Shown here piece after piece: positions 54,791-64,000 of a stretch of 64,000 nucleotides of DNA. Positions within the stretch are counted from its first letter, which is position 1; every line of letters begins with the position of its first letter. The stretch spans positions 114,501 through 178,500 of the forward strand of contig CAJHNH020007723.1 in assembly GCA_905116865.2 (NCBI GenBank). The letters are read 5' to 3'. The position numbers and the translations under genes were made by a program. The notes under the pieces were generated by a model, which worked only from the letters and a program-made list of their open reading frames with translations, had not been told where the DNA came from and did not search any database. Origin of the DNA: Candidula unifasciata (lineage: Eukaryota; Mollusca; Gastropoda; Stylommatophora; Geomitridae).

Positions 54791-55415
54791 AAATAAATTA
54801 CAACAAATAAATTTACTTCACCTATCAATGTATTATAAATACAGAAATTCAGATATTTACTGTACAATTTAAATGTCAACTCTACCTATTTACAATGCTT
54901 CGAAAAGATCAAATGAATTGTCTGATATTCATCATTCTGAGCATCAGTAGACCACTATATTTTGCGTCATCAATATTCGAAGGCTGCATGAAAAAAATCA
55001 TTGCGACCTAACAAACAGTTTTCGAGAAAACGGCTTGCAAGTGTGTTTATTAATTATTAAACAAACTTTAGTCTTATATTTGAAACCATTACTAAGCACT
55101 TAATTGATGATAATGGCCAATATCATTCCGGTAGCAATTTCTTTTCAGGAAACTACCTGGTATCCCTTTTAGTCTTGACCGACTGGGAAGGCAAGATAAT
55201 TTTTATTTCAAATTCTGACTCTATGCGGATTCGATCCCAAGACCTTCGAGTCGACATGCTAGTGTCTGTTCGCTATGCTACTATTACTCCTACATATGGC
55301 GAGCCCTCTGTGAAAATACATGTATGAATCAATCAGTCGTGTTTATGTGAGTCTACTCCCAAAGCGAAACACACGAACTTGCTGTGGGTGTTTGTATTGA
55401 AGATGGCTATTGGGA
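54791..55415. other. Intergenic stretch; tRNA-like scrap near 55235
   Basis: No gene seen. gcggattcgatcccaagacc at 55234-55253 contains a box-B-like core. The surrounding sequence does not fold convincingly as a tRNA. Confidence 0.4.
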
Positions 55416-55419
55416 CTCT

Positions 55420-55560
55420 GGCGGCTTCTGTGGCTTAGGCGTTACGAACGCGCTTTGTAATGCCGGGGTGCTGGGTTCGATCCCAGCTGCGGGTCTTGCG
55501 CCTTGCGTTGGTTTCGACAGTGGTATCGAGAAGCCGACTGTCCAGAAATTGGTTACTGAA
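55420..55560 (+). mobile_element. tRNA-derived SINE (SINE2), head well preserved
   Basis: ggcggcttctgtggcttagg carries box A. GGGTTCGATCCCAGC at 55473-55487 is box B. ggtttcgacagtggtatcgagaagccgactgtcc follows, as in 12318-12470 and 40040-40150. The 3' part is truncated. Confidence 0.8.
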
Positions 55561-55621
55561 GGAGGGGATATAGAAGGCGTGGAATGTCCCGAGTGTAGGG
55601 ATGTCCATACTTAAATCATTC

Positions 55622-55765
55622 ATTCCTTATAGACACTTTGTTTTTGGTCAGTACCGACACTTGGTATACGCACTTTGTGGTAAGTACCAGCACTTTTTTA
55701 ATAGACATTTTGTGGTGAGTACCAGCACTTTTTTTACAGACATTTTAGGGTGAGTACCGGTCTAG
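55622..55765. repeat. ~41-bp tandem repeat, about 3.5 units
   Basis: Units of gacattttgtggtgagtaccagcactttttt with drift in the first unit. Confidence 0.75.
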
Positions 55766-55809
55766 TTTTTCTAGAGATTTAAAAAAAAAAAAACCTGCCC
55801 TGATAAAAA

Positions 55810-56280
55810 CAAATGCTCTGTCTCGTAAAGCCAAGATCACAATGTATAAAACTCAGATAAGACCGTTTGTCCTGTATGGCTTCGAGACCTATAACACAAC
55901 TAAAAGCGATTCAGCTTAATTATACATTTCTGAACACAGGGTCTTACGATGAATCCCTGGACGGATCAAAGATAAAAGCCACGGGGAATGGAAAGTGAGA
56001 CACAACAGCTAAATTCATAAAGGTTGATCACCATTTATGGCAGTCATCAAGAGGGATAAAAGACTGAAATGGCTGCCGCATGTAGAGAAGGTAGCAGATG
56101 ACAAAGATGCAAAACCTGTGTAGATAATGGAAATGAATGGTTGTAGACCACGAGGTAGACCAAAAAGACTGTGGAGAGATAATATCTAGGCAGGCCAGCA
56201 AACACTTTGAGTCACCAGCTGAAAGCTGCTCATATTTGCAACAATGAAACTCTCAAGTGCTCAGAGTGCTGAAGTAGAGA
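55810..56280 (+). pseudogene. LINE reverse transcriptase C-terminal fragment
   Basis: Forward pieces: ALSRKAKITMYKTQIRPFVL and YGFETYNT (55813-55895), RDKRLKWLPHVEKVADD (56052-56102) and MEMNGCRPRGRPKRLWRDNI (56128-56188). Typical C-terminal order of RTE-like LINEs, with several stops. Confidence 0.75.
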
Positions 56281-56984
56281 GAGAGACAAGACAACTTGTT
56301 GCGTACCTTTTAGGTCTCAAAACATGACTTTTCAGGTGTAGTACATCTAATGAGACTTTCAAAGCTTTACCGCCGTCGCCTTTTTTCTATAACCGGATGA
56401 CCCAACTCTTTGATCTTCGCTTCTCAAAGAATGTGATGTACTGTCCCCACAATTTGAAATTATCGTTAGCTCGGATCGTTAAATTGACGGTTTTTCCCAG
56501 AGGTCTGAAATTACATGTGTTCATTTTACTTATGCCTTTATTGTGTGGTAATATAACTGTATTTTACAGTGATTCACTGTGCGGCTATAATGGATACTGT
56601 TCAAAAGAAATTTTACCAGTAATTTCATCACAGTTTAAAATATCACACTGTTTTAAATGTTACGCAATTTTTCTTCTTGTTCATGCGCTAATACCGAACA
56701 CGATGGAAGAACTTTCAGTATTGATTTTAAGATTAGATGGTTCTGCAGAAAAATTACACTACTCTTTTATGACTTAAACCTAATATAGAAAGTGGTTTGC
56801 TGGTTAAAAATTGCATAATGCGAATTGATTCCAACCTAGAATGAAGATTCATTACAACATCACAGGGTTAAAGAGTTAAAATGAAGTATAATTCTATGAA
56901 AATGTTTTTCAAAGACATTTGACTTTTGAACACCATATCAAGGGGCAATGTCCACGCGAAGTCAATTCTGGATATTTCTTCCCA

Positions 56985-57112
56985 TGCACACACACACACA
57001 CAAACAAACGTACACACAACGACATACACACACACAAACGCATACACACACACAAACGCACGCACACACACACATACACACACACAAACGCACACGCACA
57101 CCCACACACATA
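56985..57112. repeat. (CA)n-rich degenerate microsatellite
   Basis: Interrupted cacacaaacgcacacac sequence. Open frames on both strands (His/Thr-rich and Cys/Val-rich) are composition artefacts. Confidence 0.9.
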
Positions 57113-57154
57113 TTGAAGGCATAAAATATTTTCTCCGGTACACTCCGGTAAAAG

Positions 57155-57810
57155 TGTCTAGGTCCCCCCCCCCCTGTAAAACCTTCTCGGCCCCCATCCC
57201 CCAGTAAAATCTTCTCGGCCCCTTCCGTTGGTAAAACCTTCTCGGCCCCCGGTAAAACCTTCTCGGCCCCCGGCAAAACCTTCTCGGCCCCCGTTAAAAC
57301 CTTCTCGCCCCACCCCCCCCCAACCCCCTGTAAAACCTTCTCGGCCCCCACCCCGGTAAAAACTTCTCGGCCCCCAGTAAAACTTCTCGGCCCCCGGTAA
57401 AACACCCCCCGGTAAAACCTTCTCGGCCCCCGGTAAAACTTCTCGGCCCCCGGTAAAACACCCCCCGGTAAAACCTTCTCGGCCCCCCTCCCGGGTAAAA
57501 CCTTCTCGGCCCCCACCCCCCGGTAAAACCTTCTCGGCCCCACCCCGGTAAAACCTTCTCGCCCCCACTCAAACCGGTAAAACCTTTTCGCCCCCACCCA
57601 CCCCGGTAAAACCTTCTCGCCCCCACCCACCCCGGTAAAACCTTTTCGCCCCCCACCCACCCCGGTAAAACTTTCTCGCCCCCCACCCACCCCGGTAAAA
57701 CCTTTTCGCCCCCCCCCCCCCGGTAAAACATTCCCCCCCCCCCACCCTGGTAAAACTTTTTCGTTCCCCACCCACCCCGGTAAAACCTTTTCGCCCCCCC
57801 CCCCCCCACC
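57155..57810. repeat. C-rich minisatellite of ggtaaaaccttctcggccccc units
   Basis: About 28 units of roughly 20-28 bp share gtaaaaccttctcg, separated by variable runs of C. The minus strand is correspondingly G-rich, with many GGGG or longer runs. Minus-strand frames reading GFTGG-type repeats follow from the unit and are not genes. Confidence 0.92.
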
Positions 57811-57944
57811 TAATTAAAAGATCAGTGCTCTACACGCCGGACTTGGTGAATGTAACAGTTTGCAGTGTTTTCTCACCGGTCCTATCATCCGTCGTCTCGA
57901 TACATGACGCAATTTTTTTTTTAATTTAAAAGCCCCACCCCGGA

Positions 57945-58000
57945 TGTTGTAGGGGGCCCTAATATAACCTAACGGTTAAACGGGGTTTCTGGGCCTTCTC
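57945..58000. repeat. Dispersed repeat R3 fragment
   Basis: gccctaatataacctaacggttaaacgg matches 12972-12999, followed by a diverged ccgggtgatcctcatacgc block. Confidence 0.6.
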
Positions 58001-58856
58001 CCCGGGTGATCCTCATACGCATAGTTGCACCTTGTGTCTGTAGGTCTTTATCGCTTGGCTGATGTCCTGATGGGGTTGAAGCTCATTCACTCTCACCATC
58101 AAAGATAATCTAATGGTAAATCGAACTACGATACAGTCGTCAGGTTGAAGATTGCTAGTCCTGCCCGTGGTTTATGCAAGGGCCTCTTTAGATCAGTGTA
58201 CTTCAAACGGTGGCGGAGTACCACTCATTGTCCTCTAGAAATGTCTGTCTAATCTCGTAGCAAGTGTATGGTTCCGCAGTGCATTGCTACACCACGAGTG
58301 AGATGTTGTATGTGGTAACTGGGCACCGGAACTGTGGGCGCTGTCACCAAATATTAGTATTGTGTCAAATGTCGTACAATTATTACTTCATTGCACTCAA
58401 ACAAATAATTTCTTTCATAAATGTTGAACACCTCAAAATGGCGACTGAAAAAAAAAAACAATGGCTGGCGAGAAAACCATTTAAAACTCTTTAGTCAAGC
58501 AATGGTTCGTTTACACGACAATAGCGCATCGGGAATTTGAGGATAAATTTTACGTGGTACCAATTTTAAGGCTGGGTCAACTTGGGAACTGCTGCCAAAG
58601 AAAGCGAAATTCGGCTTCATGACCTTCTGATTCAGAGTCAAACGTATAGCCTCTACACCACTGCGACGCTAGATTTCAGGACAACTGCTATCATGGTACA
58701 TTCAGTATTGCAAGTACAAGTGTTTTAATTTTAGGGGTGATGGGGTGAGGGAGAGACAATTAATATGTTGATACTTCGAATTATGCAGTTAAAACCCAAA
58801 AGAGAAAGGTAAACCTTGTCAGGCATTTAAATAAAGGATTCCAAAAGCTTGATTTA
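58001..58856. other. Intergenic; possible antisense tRNA-like fragment near 58618-58672
   Basis: On the minus strand a gcagtggtgtagaggctatacgtttgactctgaatcagaaggtca-type order (written here in parts: gcagtggtgtagaggct, cgtttgactctgaatcag, aaggtcatg) resembles a tRNA 5' half and anticodon arm. No intact TpsiC arm was seen. No protein gene is supported. Confidence 0.35.
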
Positions 58857-58859
58857 ATG

Positions 58860-60130
58860 GTATCCCTTGACAGTGAACACTCGCCACGGCCAGTATGTTT
58901 GGAAATTCTCTCATGTGAGGCAAATACTCCTTCCAGCAGATGTCTCATGCCTAGGGCATGGAAAAGTCACGTGGTGATCCAAAGATTTTGCCAAAGTACA
59001 TGGATACATTTTACAAATACAGCAGGTAAGGGATGCCGAAAATGAGACTCGGGTCCAAGAAAGCAGCCCATCAGTCGCAGCAAGGCCAGTTGATCGGCCC
59101 CGAGAGCGCCTTGTTACGAATACTCACATGGGGCCAGATCTGGCGAATGGCCCCGCTGTGGTTGGGCGTTGTCATAAGATCTGCTTATGATGTGCAACCC
59201 TCTGGCGTCAACCTGGCCAAGTGGTGTGTGACCACCGACTGACATGTGGTCTATGTAGAGCGAAGCAGACGCTCGAGCCCTTCCTGGCTGTGTAGATTCT
59301 AAATGGTAGATTTAACCATGTCGCATATGCTTCATCAATACTTGACTGCACTAGGGACTGGTTACTGGCTGTCGATGCCTGGTTTCGAAAAGTACCCAGA
59401 ATCAATCCGAAAGATCTGCTTGAGACTAGACATGGTACTGCACTCTGCGAAAGAACGCCAGCTCATCCTTATAGGGCGTAGCGTGCCGTACGAGTCGCGG
59501 ATGAAAGAAAACTCACTTGTACAAGCTCAAAAAGTACAGCGCATTGGTGGCCGGTCCCGAGAAGAGATAAAGGGTACTCAGTAAAAGTAAAACTCTTCAC
59601 TGTCGAGGTAGGCGTGAGAGGGCTTATCTCCACGTCAATATAGAATGTACTAAAGCACCTAGGCTTACAAGGAAACAATATACAATGTACTAAAGCACCT
59701 AGGCTTACAAGGAAACAATAAACAATGTACTAAAGCACCTAGGCTTACGAGGAAACAATATACAATGTACTAAAGCACCTAGGCTTACGAGGAAACAATA
59801 TACAATGTACTAAAGCACCTAGGCTTACGAGAAAACAATATACAATGTACTAAAGCACCTAGGCTTACGAGGAAACAATATACAATGTATGAAAGCACCT
59901 AGGCTTACGAGGAAACAATATACAATGTACTAAAGTACCGAGGCTTACGATGAAAAGAGCGTAAACAACTGAGCGAAGCTGCTGAAAACCTCGAGCTGGC
60001 TGTCGACACAACGCAACGTCGTGGGGGTTGGGCCTCGGTAGAATGGTCCGAGATCCTAGTGGAAAAAAACTTTACATCCCTTGAAGCCAAAGTGCATCAT
60101 AAACGTCTGCCACTGCCGCTCTGCCAATTG
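58860..60130 (+). pseudogene. LINE C-terminal fragment with PDxVL...VPYE module (R2/NeSL-like), expanded by a 40-bp repeat
   Basis: Frames read a zinc-knuckle-like CGLCRAKQTLEPFL stretch near 59245-59285, then LRLDMVLHSAKERQLILIG (59423-59480), SVPYESRMKE, a VGVRGLIST block near 59607 and NVLKHLGL (59647-59670). After the tandem repeat come KQLSEAAENLELAV (59964-60005) and GGWASVEW. This order is like C-termini of LINEs that end in a PD-(D/E)XK-type nuclease region. Assignment is from pattern memory; frames are broken. Confidence 0.5.
59638..59950. repeat. 40-bp minisatellite within LINE coding sequence
   Basis: Eight near-identical copies of tacaatgtactaaagcacct plus aggcttacgaggaaacaata. 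One copy corresponds to the NVLKHLGLRGNN segment of the surrounding LINE frame, so the array is an expansion of coding sequence. 40 is not a multiple of three, so the frame is lost. Confidence 0.93.
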
Positions 60131-60334
60131 TCAAAGTCTAAAGTCTGTCCGATGAACCAACCGCAAGATTGTCACTCTGGTATCGCAGCGACAATATAAA
60201 ACACTAAATCTCACAATACCTGTTGCAAAATCACCACTGCCTCTTGTCCTAAGTCTGATAATGTACATCAGGAGATGTCTGAGGCATAGCGTCATGAATC
60301 AGGTCGGCCCACCTTGCGATACTGTCTAGGGAGG

Positions 60335-60690
60335 AATAAACTAGAGTGTGGAGGCACATAATAGAGAGTGTAGGCACAGACTAGAGTGTGGAGGCACAGA
60401 GTTTAGATGTAGGCACAGACTAGACAACGGAGGCACATACTAGAGAGTGTAGGCATAGACTAGAGTGTGAAGGCACAGAGTAGAGAGTGTAAGCACATGC
60501 TAGAGTATGGATGCACGGAGTAGAGAGTGTAGGCACAGACTAGACAACGGAGGCACAGAGTAGAGAGTGTAGGCACAGACTAGAAAGTGGAGGCACATGC
60601 TAGAGAGTGTAGACACAGACTAAAGAGTGTAGGCACAGACTAGAAAGTGGAGGCACACACAAGAGGGTGTGTACAGACTAGACCGTGTTT
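60335..60690. repeat. 20-bp minisatellite
   Basis: About 17 copies of tagagagtgtaggcacagac. Variants alternate between gagtgtagg and gtggaggc. Confidence 0.92.
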
Positions 60691-63116
60691 TTTGTTTGCA
60701 GTGTGGGAAGTTGCACCCATTTCCTCACCTAGTTATGGAGGTCATGAGCTGCTAAAACCAAGAGTTTGCGTTACCAACGGCTACACCTAAATATTTACGT
60801 ACCTGTGTTGTTGATGTGCTGACCAGGTAGTGGTGACACTTTGTGATCCATCCAGTACCAAACCTAACCAAGTTGGTGTGTTGACCGGGTCATCAGTGGC
60901 ACTGTGTGGTTGTCAAGACTGGCTACCTGTGGAGGATATACTGCATGCTGGGACTCCACGAGCTGTTTCGTAGCCTACGCTGTGTAACTGACCTGTCTAA
61001 ATGGGTCATGTGCTGACCCAGTTGCTGTGTACCAGTACCTGGTTACCTGACCGGTCATGATGTGATGTGTTTACCTCTGGGCTTCTACAGTGTTGCAACA
61101 AATTGTCATCGCGCTATAGACACGATGCTGAACTCTGTCATTGACATTTGTTTTCACTGTGTTATTGTCAAGATGTTCTTTAAAAATGACCAAATGGGTA
61201 ACAGATCAAGTTATGGAAAGTAAAGGTGGCGGGCTTAATGTTGACCACGTCATCCACCAGGTCTGTTAGTCTGGTAATCTTAGTTTCAGCTTCATAGCAA
61301 ACGTGTTACCCCATCTTTGCTCCACTCCTGTGCCAACGAAAAACACACAGAATGTTTATCAAAGTCACTTGTGGAAAGACTGACAGACTGCTGTCTCAGC
61401 ATATCTAGCATACACACGCATTAAAGCATACGGTAGCCATCCGAAGTGCTAACACACACAGTCCGACATTAGAAAGGCAGTTCATCATTGATGGTAGCAG
61501 AAGTCACCAACAGATCTGCAGTTGCCCACGCAATCAATTTTAATCACATACGGGCAACATCAAAATTGCGACGACAGGCATCGCGCCATTTTCTGAATCT
61601 ACAATTCACACCACCACGTTGGTCACAGTCGAAACAACATTCCAAATGAAATCCGCAGCTCACTGTGTCACGCCATGAATTCAATTCAGAAGCTGGGCGA
61701 CGAAACTATATCCAGTCTACAAATGGAACAAAAATTTATTGGCCACCGTCCGGCAGAAGCAAAAAAAAAAAAATTTCTTCGGCTCCAAACAGTGGCCCGC
61801 CTAGCGTCCATTTTGACTGGAAGTCCCGTGATGCAGGTATATAATGTGTTAGATAGGTATAGGTATAACTAGTTCACCACAATTTACTACATGTCAACGT
61901 GGAATCGAACCCATGAGCAATGGGTCGGTAGACTACCTCAAAATATCATGCGCTTCTACAGCTGTGCTGAGAATTTGCTCAGAAGATACAGTTATGCCAA
62001 GAAATGGTGAAGTATCAATTGGCCACTGGTAAATTCTGAAGCAAAAACGAAATATTGGCTGTAAGCTCACATATTGCAAAAAGGGGATGTTTAGAAAAGG
62101 CAGAAACAAAACCATAAGAGATCGCTTGGGAAATGAAGAATTTTAATAAAGGCAAGCTATCGTTTAATTCATTGGGGAAAAGGGGTTGGTAATGAGAGGT
62201 TACAACATAAGGACTATTGATAGAGGGTGTTAGTGATAGCCTGATGCACAGCAAGTAAACGAGTGCGCCTCGGCTCGGCTACTTGTCAACTTTAAACTGT
62301 CACGCACATCAGCAACATTTTCAATCCCAGTTTGTGTTCTTTGTATCCATTGATGAAGACTTTGGTCGTAACGTTCTTTTGTATTTGTGAGTGCCTTTGC
62401 GGTTCCATTCATTGAGCTTTCAAGTCAGATTCATTCTTATCGAGCACTCTTTGACTGCATGCCCCCCCCCCCCCTAACTTGCTTAGAGGTGCAAATCATG
62501 TTCGTTCTTTTATGTCAGTTTGATCCGTAGACATTGGGCAGAAATTTGTTCGTTGTAATCATCGTACAGTCCTGTCTTAATTAGGTGAATTGATTTATAC
62601 ACTTTGATGACTTCTTCAGGGTGTGAGTCATATACTGGCTATTTAGGACGATTATCTGTTGACCAATACAACTAAACTTATGAACTGTGTTTTAAAAGCC
62701 TAACGAAATGAGGAAGCAAATGAATGTGCACGAAACAAAACAACGTTTCGGTCTGGCTCTTTCTCGACAAGAACTAACTACAACAATTTTCAAGGGGGAG
62801 TACTCCAACCACCAGGGGTCACGCGAGGAACCATAAAAAAGGTTATGTGAAAAGAATGAATAACAATAAAATGAAATAAATGAAAATAAAGGAAGGCTAG
62901 AAAAATAATCATAAAAGTAATGTTGATGATATAAAATAATAGTGGGGAAAAAAAGAATTTCAATGATCCATAACTAGTACTGATGAGAGATAGAACAAAA
63001 TGATAATGTGAAATAAAACAAAACATAATAAGCATACACAAATAATAAAATTAAATAAATTTAACAAAGAGAATTCAAATAAAAATAAGAAAATAAACAT
63101 ACTGTTTAGGTAAAGG
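60691..63116. other. Long intergenic stretch, no gene seen
   Basis: No domain-bearing frame was found. A box-B-like ggttcgattcc lies on the minus strand near 61895-61915. There is a C-run at 62462-62475 and an A/T-rich block at 62850-63110. A 65-codon frame at 61675-61872 has no recognisable features. Confidence 0.5.
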
Positions 63117-63414
63117 TATGTTGAACATTGGCGGCGTCCGTGGCTAAGGCGTTGCGAGTCCGACTCGTAAGCCAGCATACCGCGATCGAAACCCACTGCA
63201 GGCTGCGTGGATTTTTGTCGTGGTATGGGACGCCGCAGCCTAAAATGGGTACCAGGATGGGCTGTCCTGGGAAAGTAAAGACAGCCGGCGTAATGCTGAC
63301 CACATTACCCACAGAGTGCTGATGGTCTGTAAATATATGTGACGCTCTGCCCATATGCCCGATGCGCCGAAAGGCGTAAAAGGGAACTTTACTTTACTAC
63401 TATGTTGAACATTG
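63117..63414 (+). mobile_element. tRNA-derived SINE (SINE1), plus orientation, with 14-bp TSD
   Basis: Exact direct repeats tatgttgaacattg at 63117-63130 and 63401-63414 flank the element (63131-63400). The head gcggcgtccgtggctaaggc is box A, ccgcgatcgaaaccc is a degenerate box B, and the 3' end is gggaactttactttactac. Same family as 6599-6887. Confidence 0.92.
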
Positions 63415-63628
63415 ATGCCTCCCGGGCTTAGAACATGAACTATTGATGAAGTGATTTTCCAAAGCGAAGCGTGTGGTCTGATCACCAGAGCAAGATTTTA
63501 TCGCGGTAACAGAACTTTTCTTCTGTGGTCAGAGCTGTTAAAATGGAGCCATAATGTTAAACCATAATAGGTTTCACAAACAAGATAGTTGCTTCTTTTT
63601 TACATGATGTTGCGAACCAGGCCATGCA

Positions 63629-63630
<2 letters not shown>

Positions 63631-63698
<68 letters not shown>
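63631..63698. repeat. (TG)n microsatellite
   Basis: An uninterrupted run of about 34 TG units. Confidence 0.97.
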
Positions 63699-63700
<2 letters not shown>

Positions 63701-63904
63701 TGTTGCGATTTAAGTAAACAAAATTACATTTAGTAGTTTGCCATTGTACTGAACGGTCAGCATTCAATACCATTCTTGAAATCCACTCAAAGCGGTTTGT
63801 TACCTTGTCGACCGCAAATGGAATACAAACGAGTATTTCGGAATTCTAAACCACATTCAAAGCGCCTAAGCCACAGACGCCAGCATAGGAAGCAACAACA
63901 TGTC

Positions 63905-64000
63905 ACTTCTTCTTCTTCTTCTGCCTTTTTATCCCCCAATGGAGCATAGGCCCTCAACCAACTCACGCCAAGTCGTTTTATCCTTCGCCATTACATGGAG
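63905..64000 (-). pseudogene. LINE 3' end with GAA tail, running off the window
   Basis: On the minus strand the terminal residues read MAKDKTTWRELVEGLCSIGG, a common LINE C-terminal ending, then a stop and (GAA)n (cttcttcttcttct at 63907-63920). The rest lies beyond the window edge. Confidence 0.65.

Noticed and set aside
55473..55487. Functional tRNA gene
   Set aside because: Box A and B are present, but no cloverleaf with paired acceptor stem; the same sequence recurs as SINE2.
56919..57197. His/Thr- and Cys/Val-rich frames
   Set aside because: (CA)n composition on both strands.
57158..57809. Gly/Phe-rich 'GFTGG' repeat proteins on the minus strand
   Set aside because: Overlapping frames all derive from a C-rich minisatellite and have no stable start.

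Overview
The window looks like nuclear DNA of a gastropod mollusc, most likely a heterobranch sea slug. Five intronless rhodopsin-like GPCR genes resemble the expanded candidate chemosensory receptor families of gastropods. The rest is AT-rich, repeat-choked animal DNA with SINEs, non-LTR retrotransposons (LINEs), a Helitron, a hAT element and many mini- and microsatellites. There are no bacterial-style operons, rRNA genes or CRISPR arrays. The species assignment is inference from protein style.

Layout: 1-1240 holds a (TTC)n array and a dispersed repeat. 1243-3546 is a duplicon carrying GPCR copy 1 (+). 4335-5631 is a hAT element with near-perfect 8-bp target duplications, carrying a hATC relic and a dead LINE. 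6599-6887 is a SINE with a 14-bp target-site duplication (TSD). 8443-9986 is an inverted duplicon with GPCR copy 2 (-), frameshifted. 9990-15420 is LINE RNase H debris, SINE pieces and satellites. 15430-20101 holds LINE fragments, including a 1.97-kb tandem duplication. 21560-22235 is a second copy of the repeat seen at the left edge. 23410-24990 is another dead LINE, directly abutting 24993-27215, the third duplicon with GPCR copy 3 (+). 27890-34820 is dominated by satellites (33, 106 and 43 bp units) and LINE scraps. 35098-36183 is a divergent GPCR (+), followed within a few bases by a LINE RT relic. 37580-38356 is a coiled-coil ORF with one in-frame TAG. 40690-43208 is a 5'-truncated LINE with an open 820-codon frame and a 10-bp TSD. 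46096-50358 is a Helitron. 50486-51613 is a fifth GPCR (-). 53035-54285 is a dead DDE transposase. 55420-63400 holds LINE relics, satellites and SINEs.

The only plausible host genes are the GPCRs: three close paralogues spread by segmental duplication, one of them inverted, plus two divergent members. They probably act independently as single-exon chemoreceptor genes. Everything else recognisable is transposable-element or satellite sequence. Several LINE relics differ from intact frames only by homopolymer indels. This points either to ordinary pseudogene decay or to residual long-read consensus errors, and the two cannot be separated from the sequence alone.
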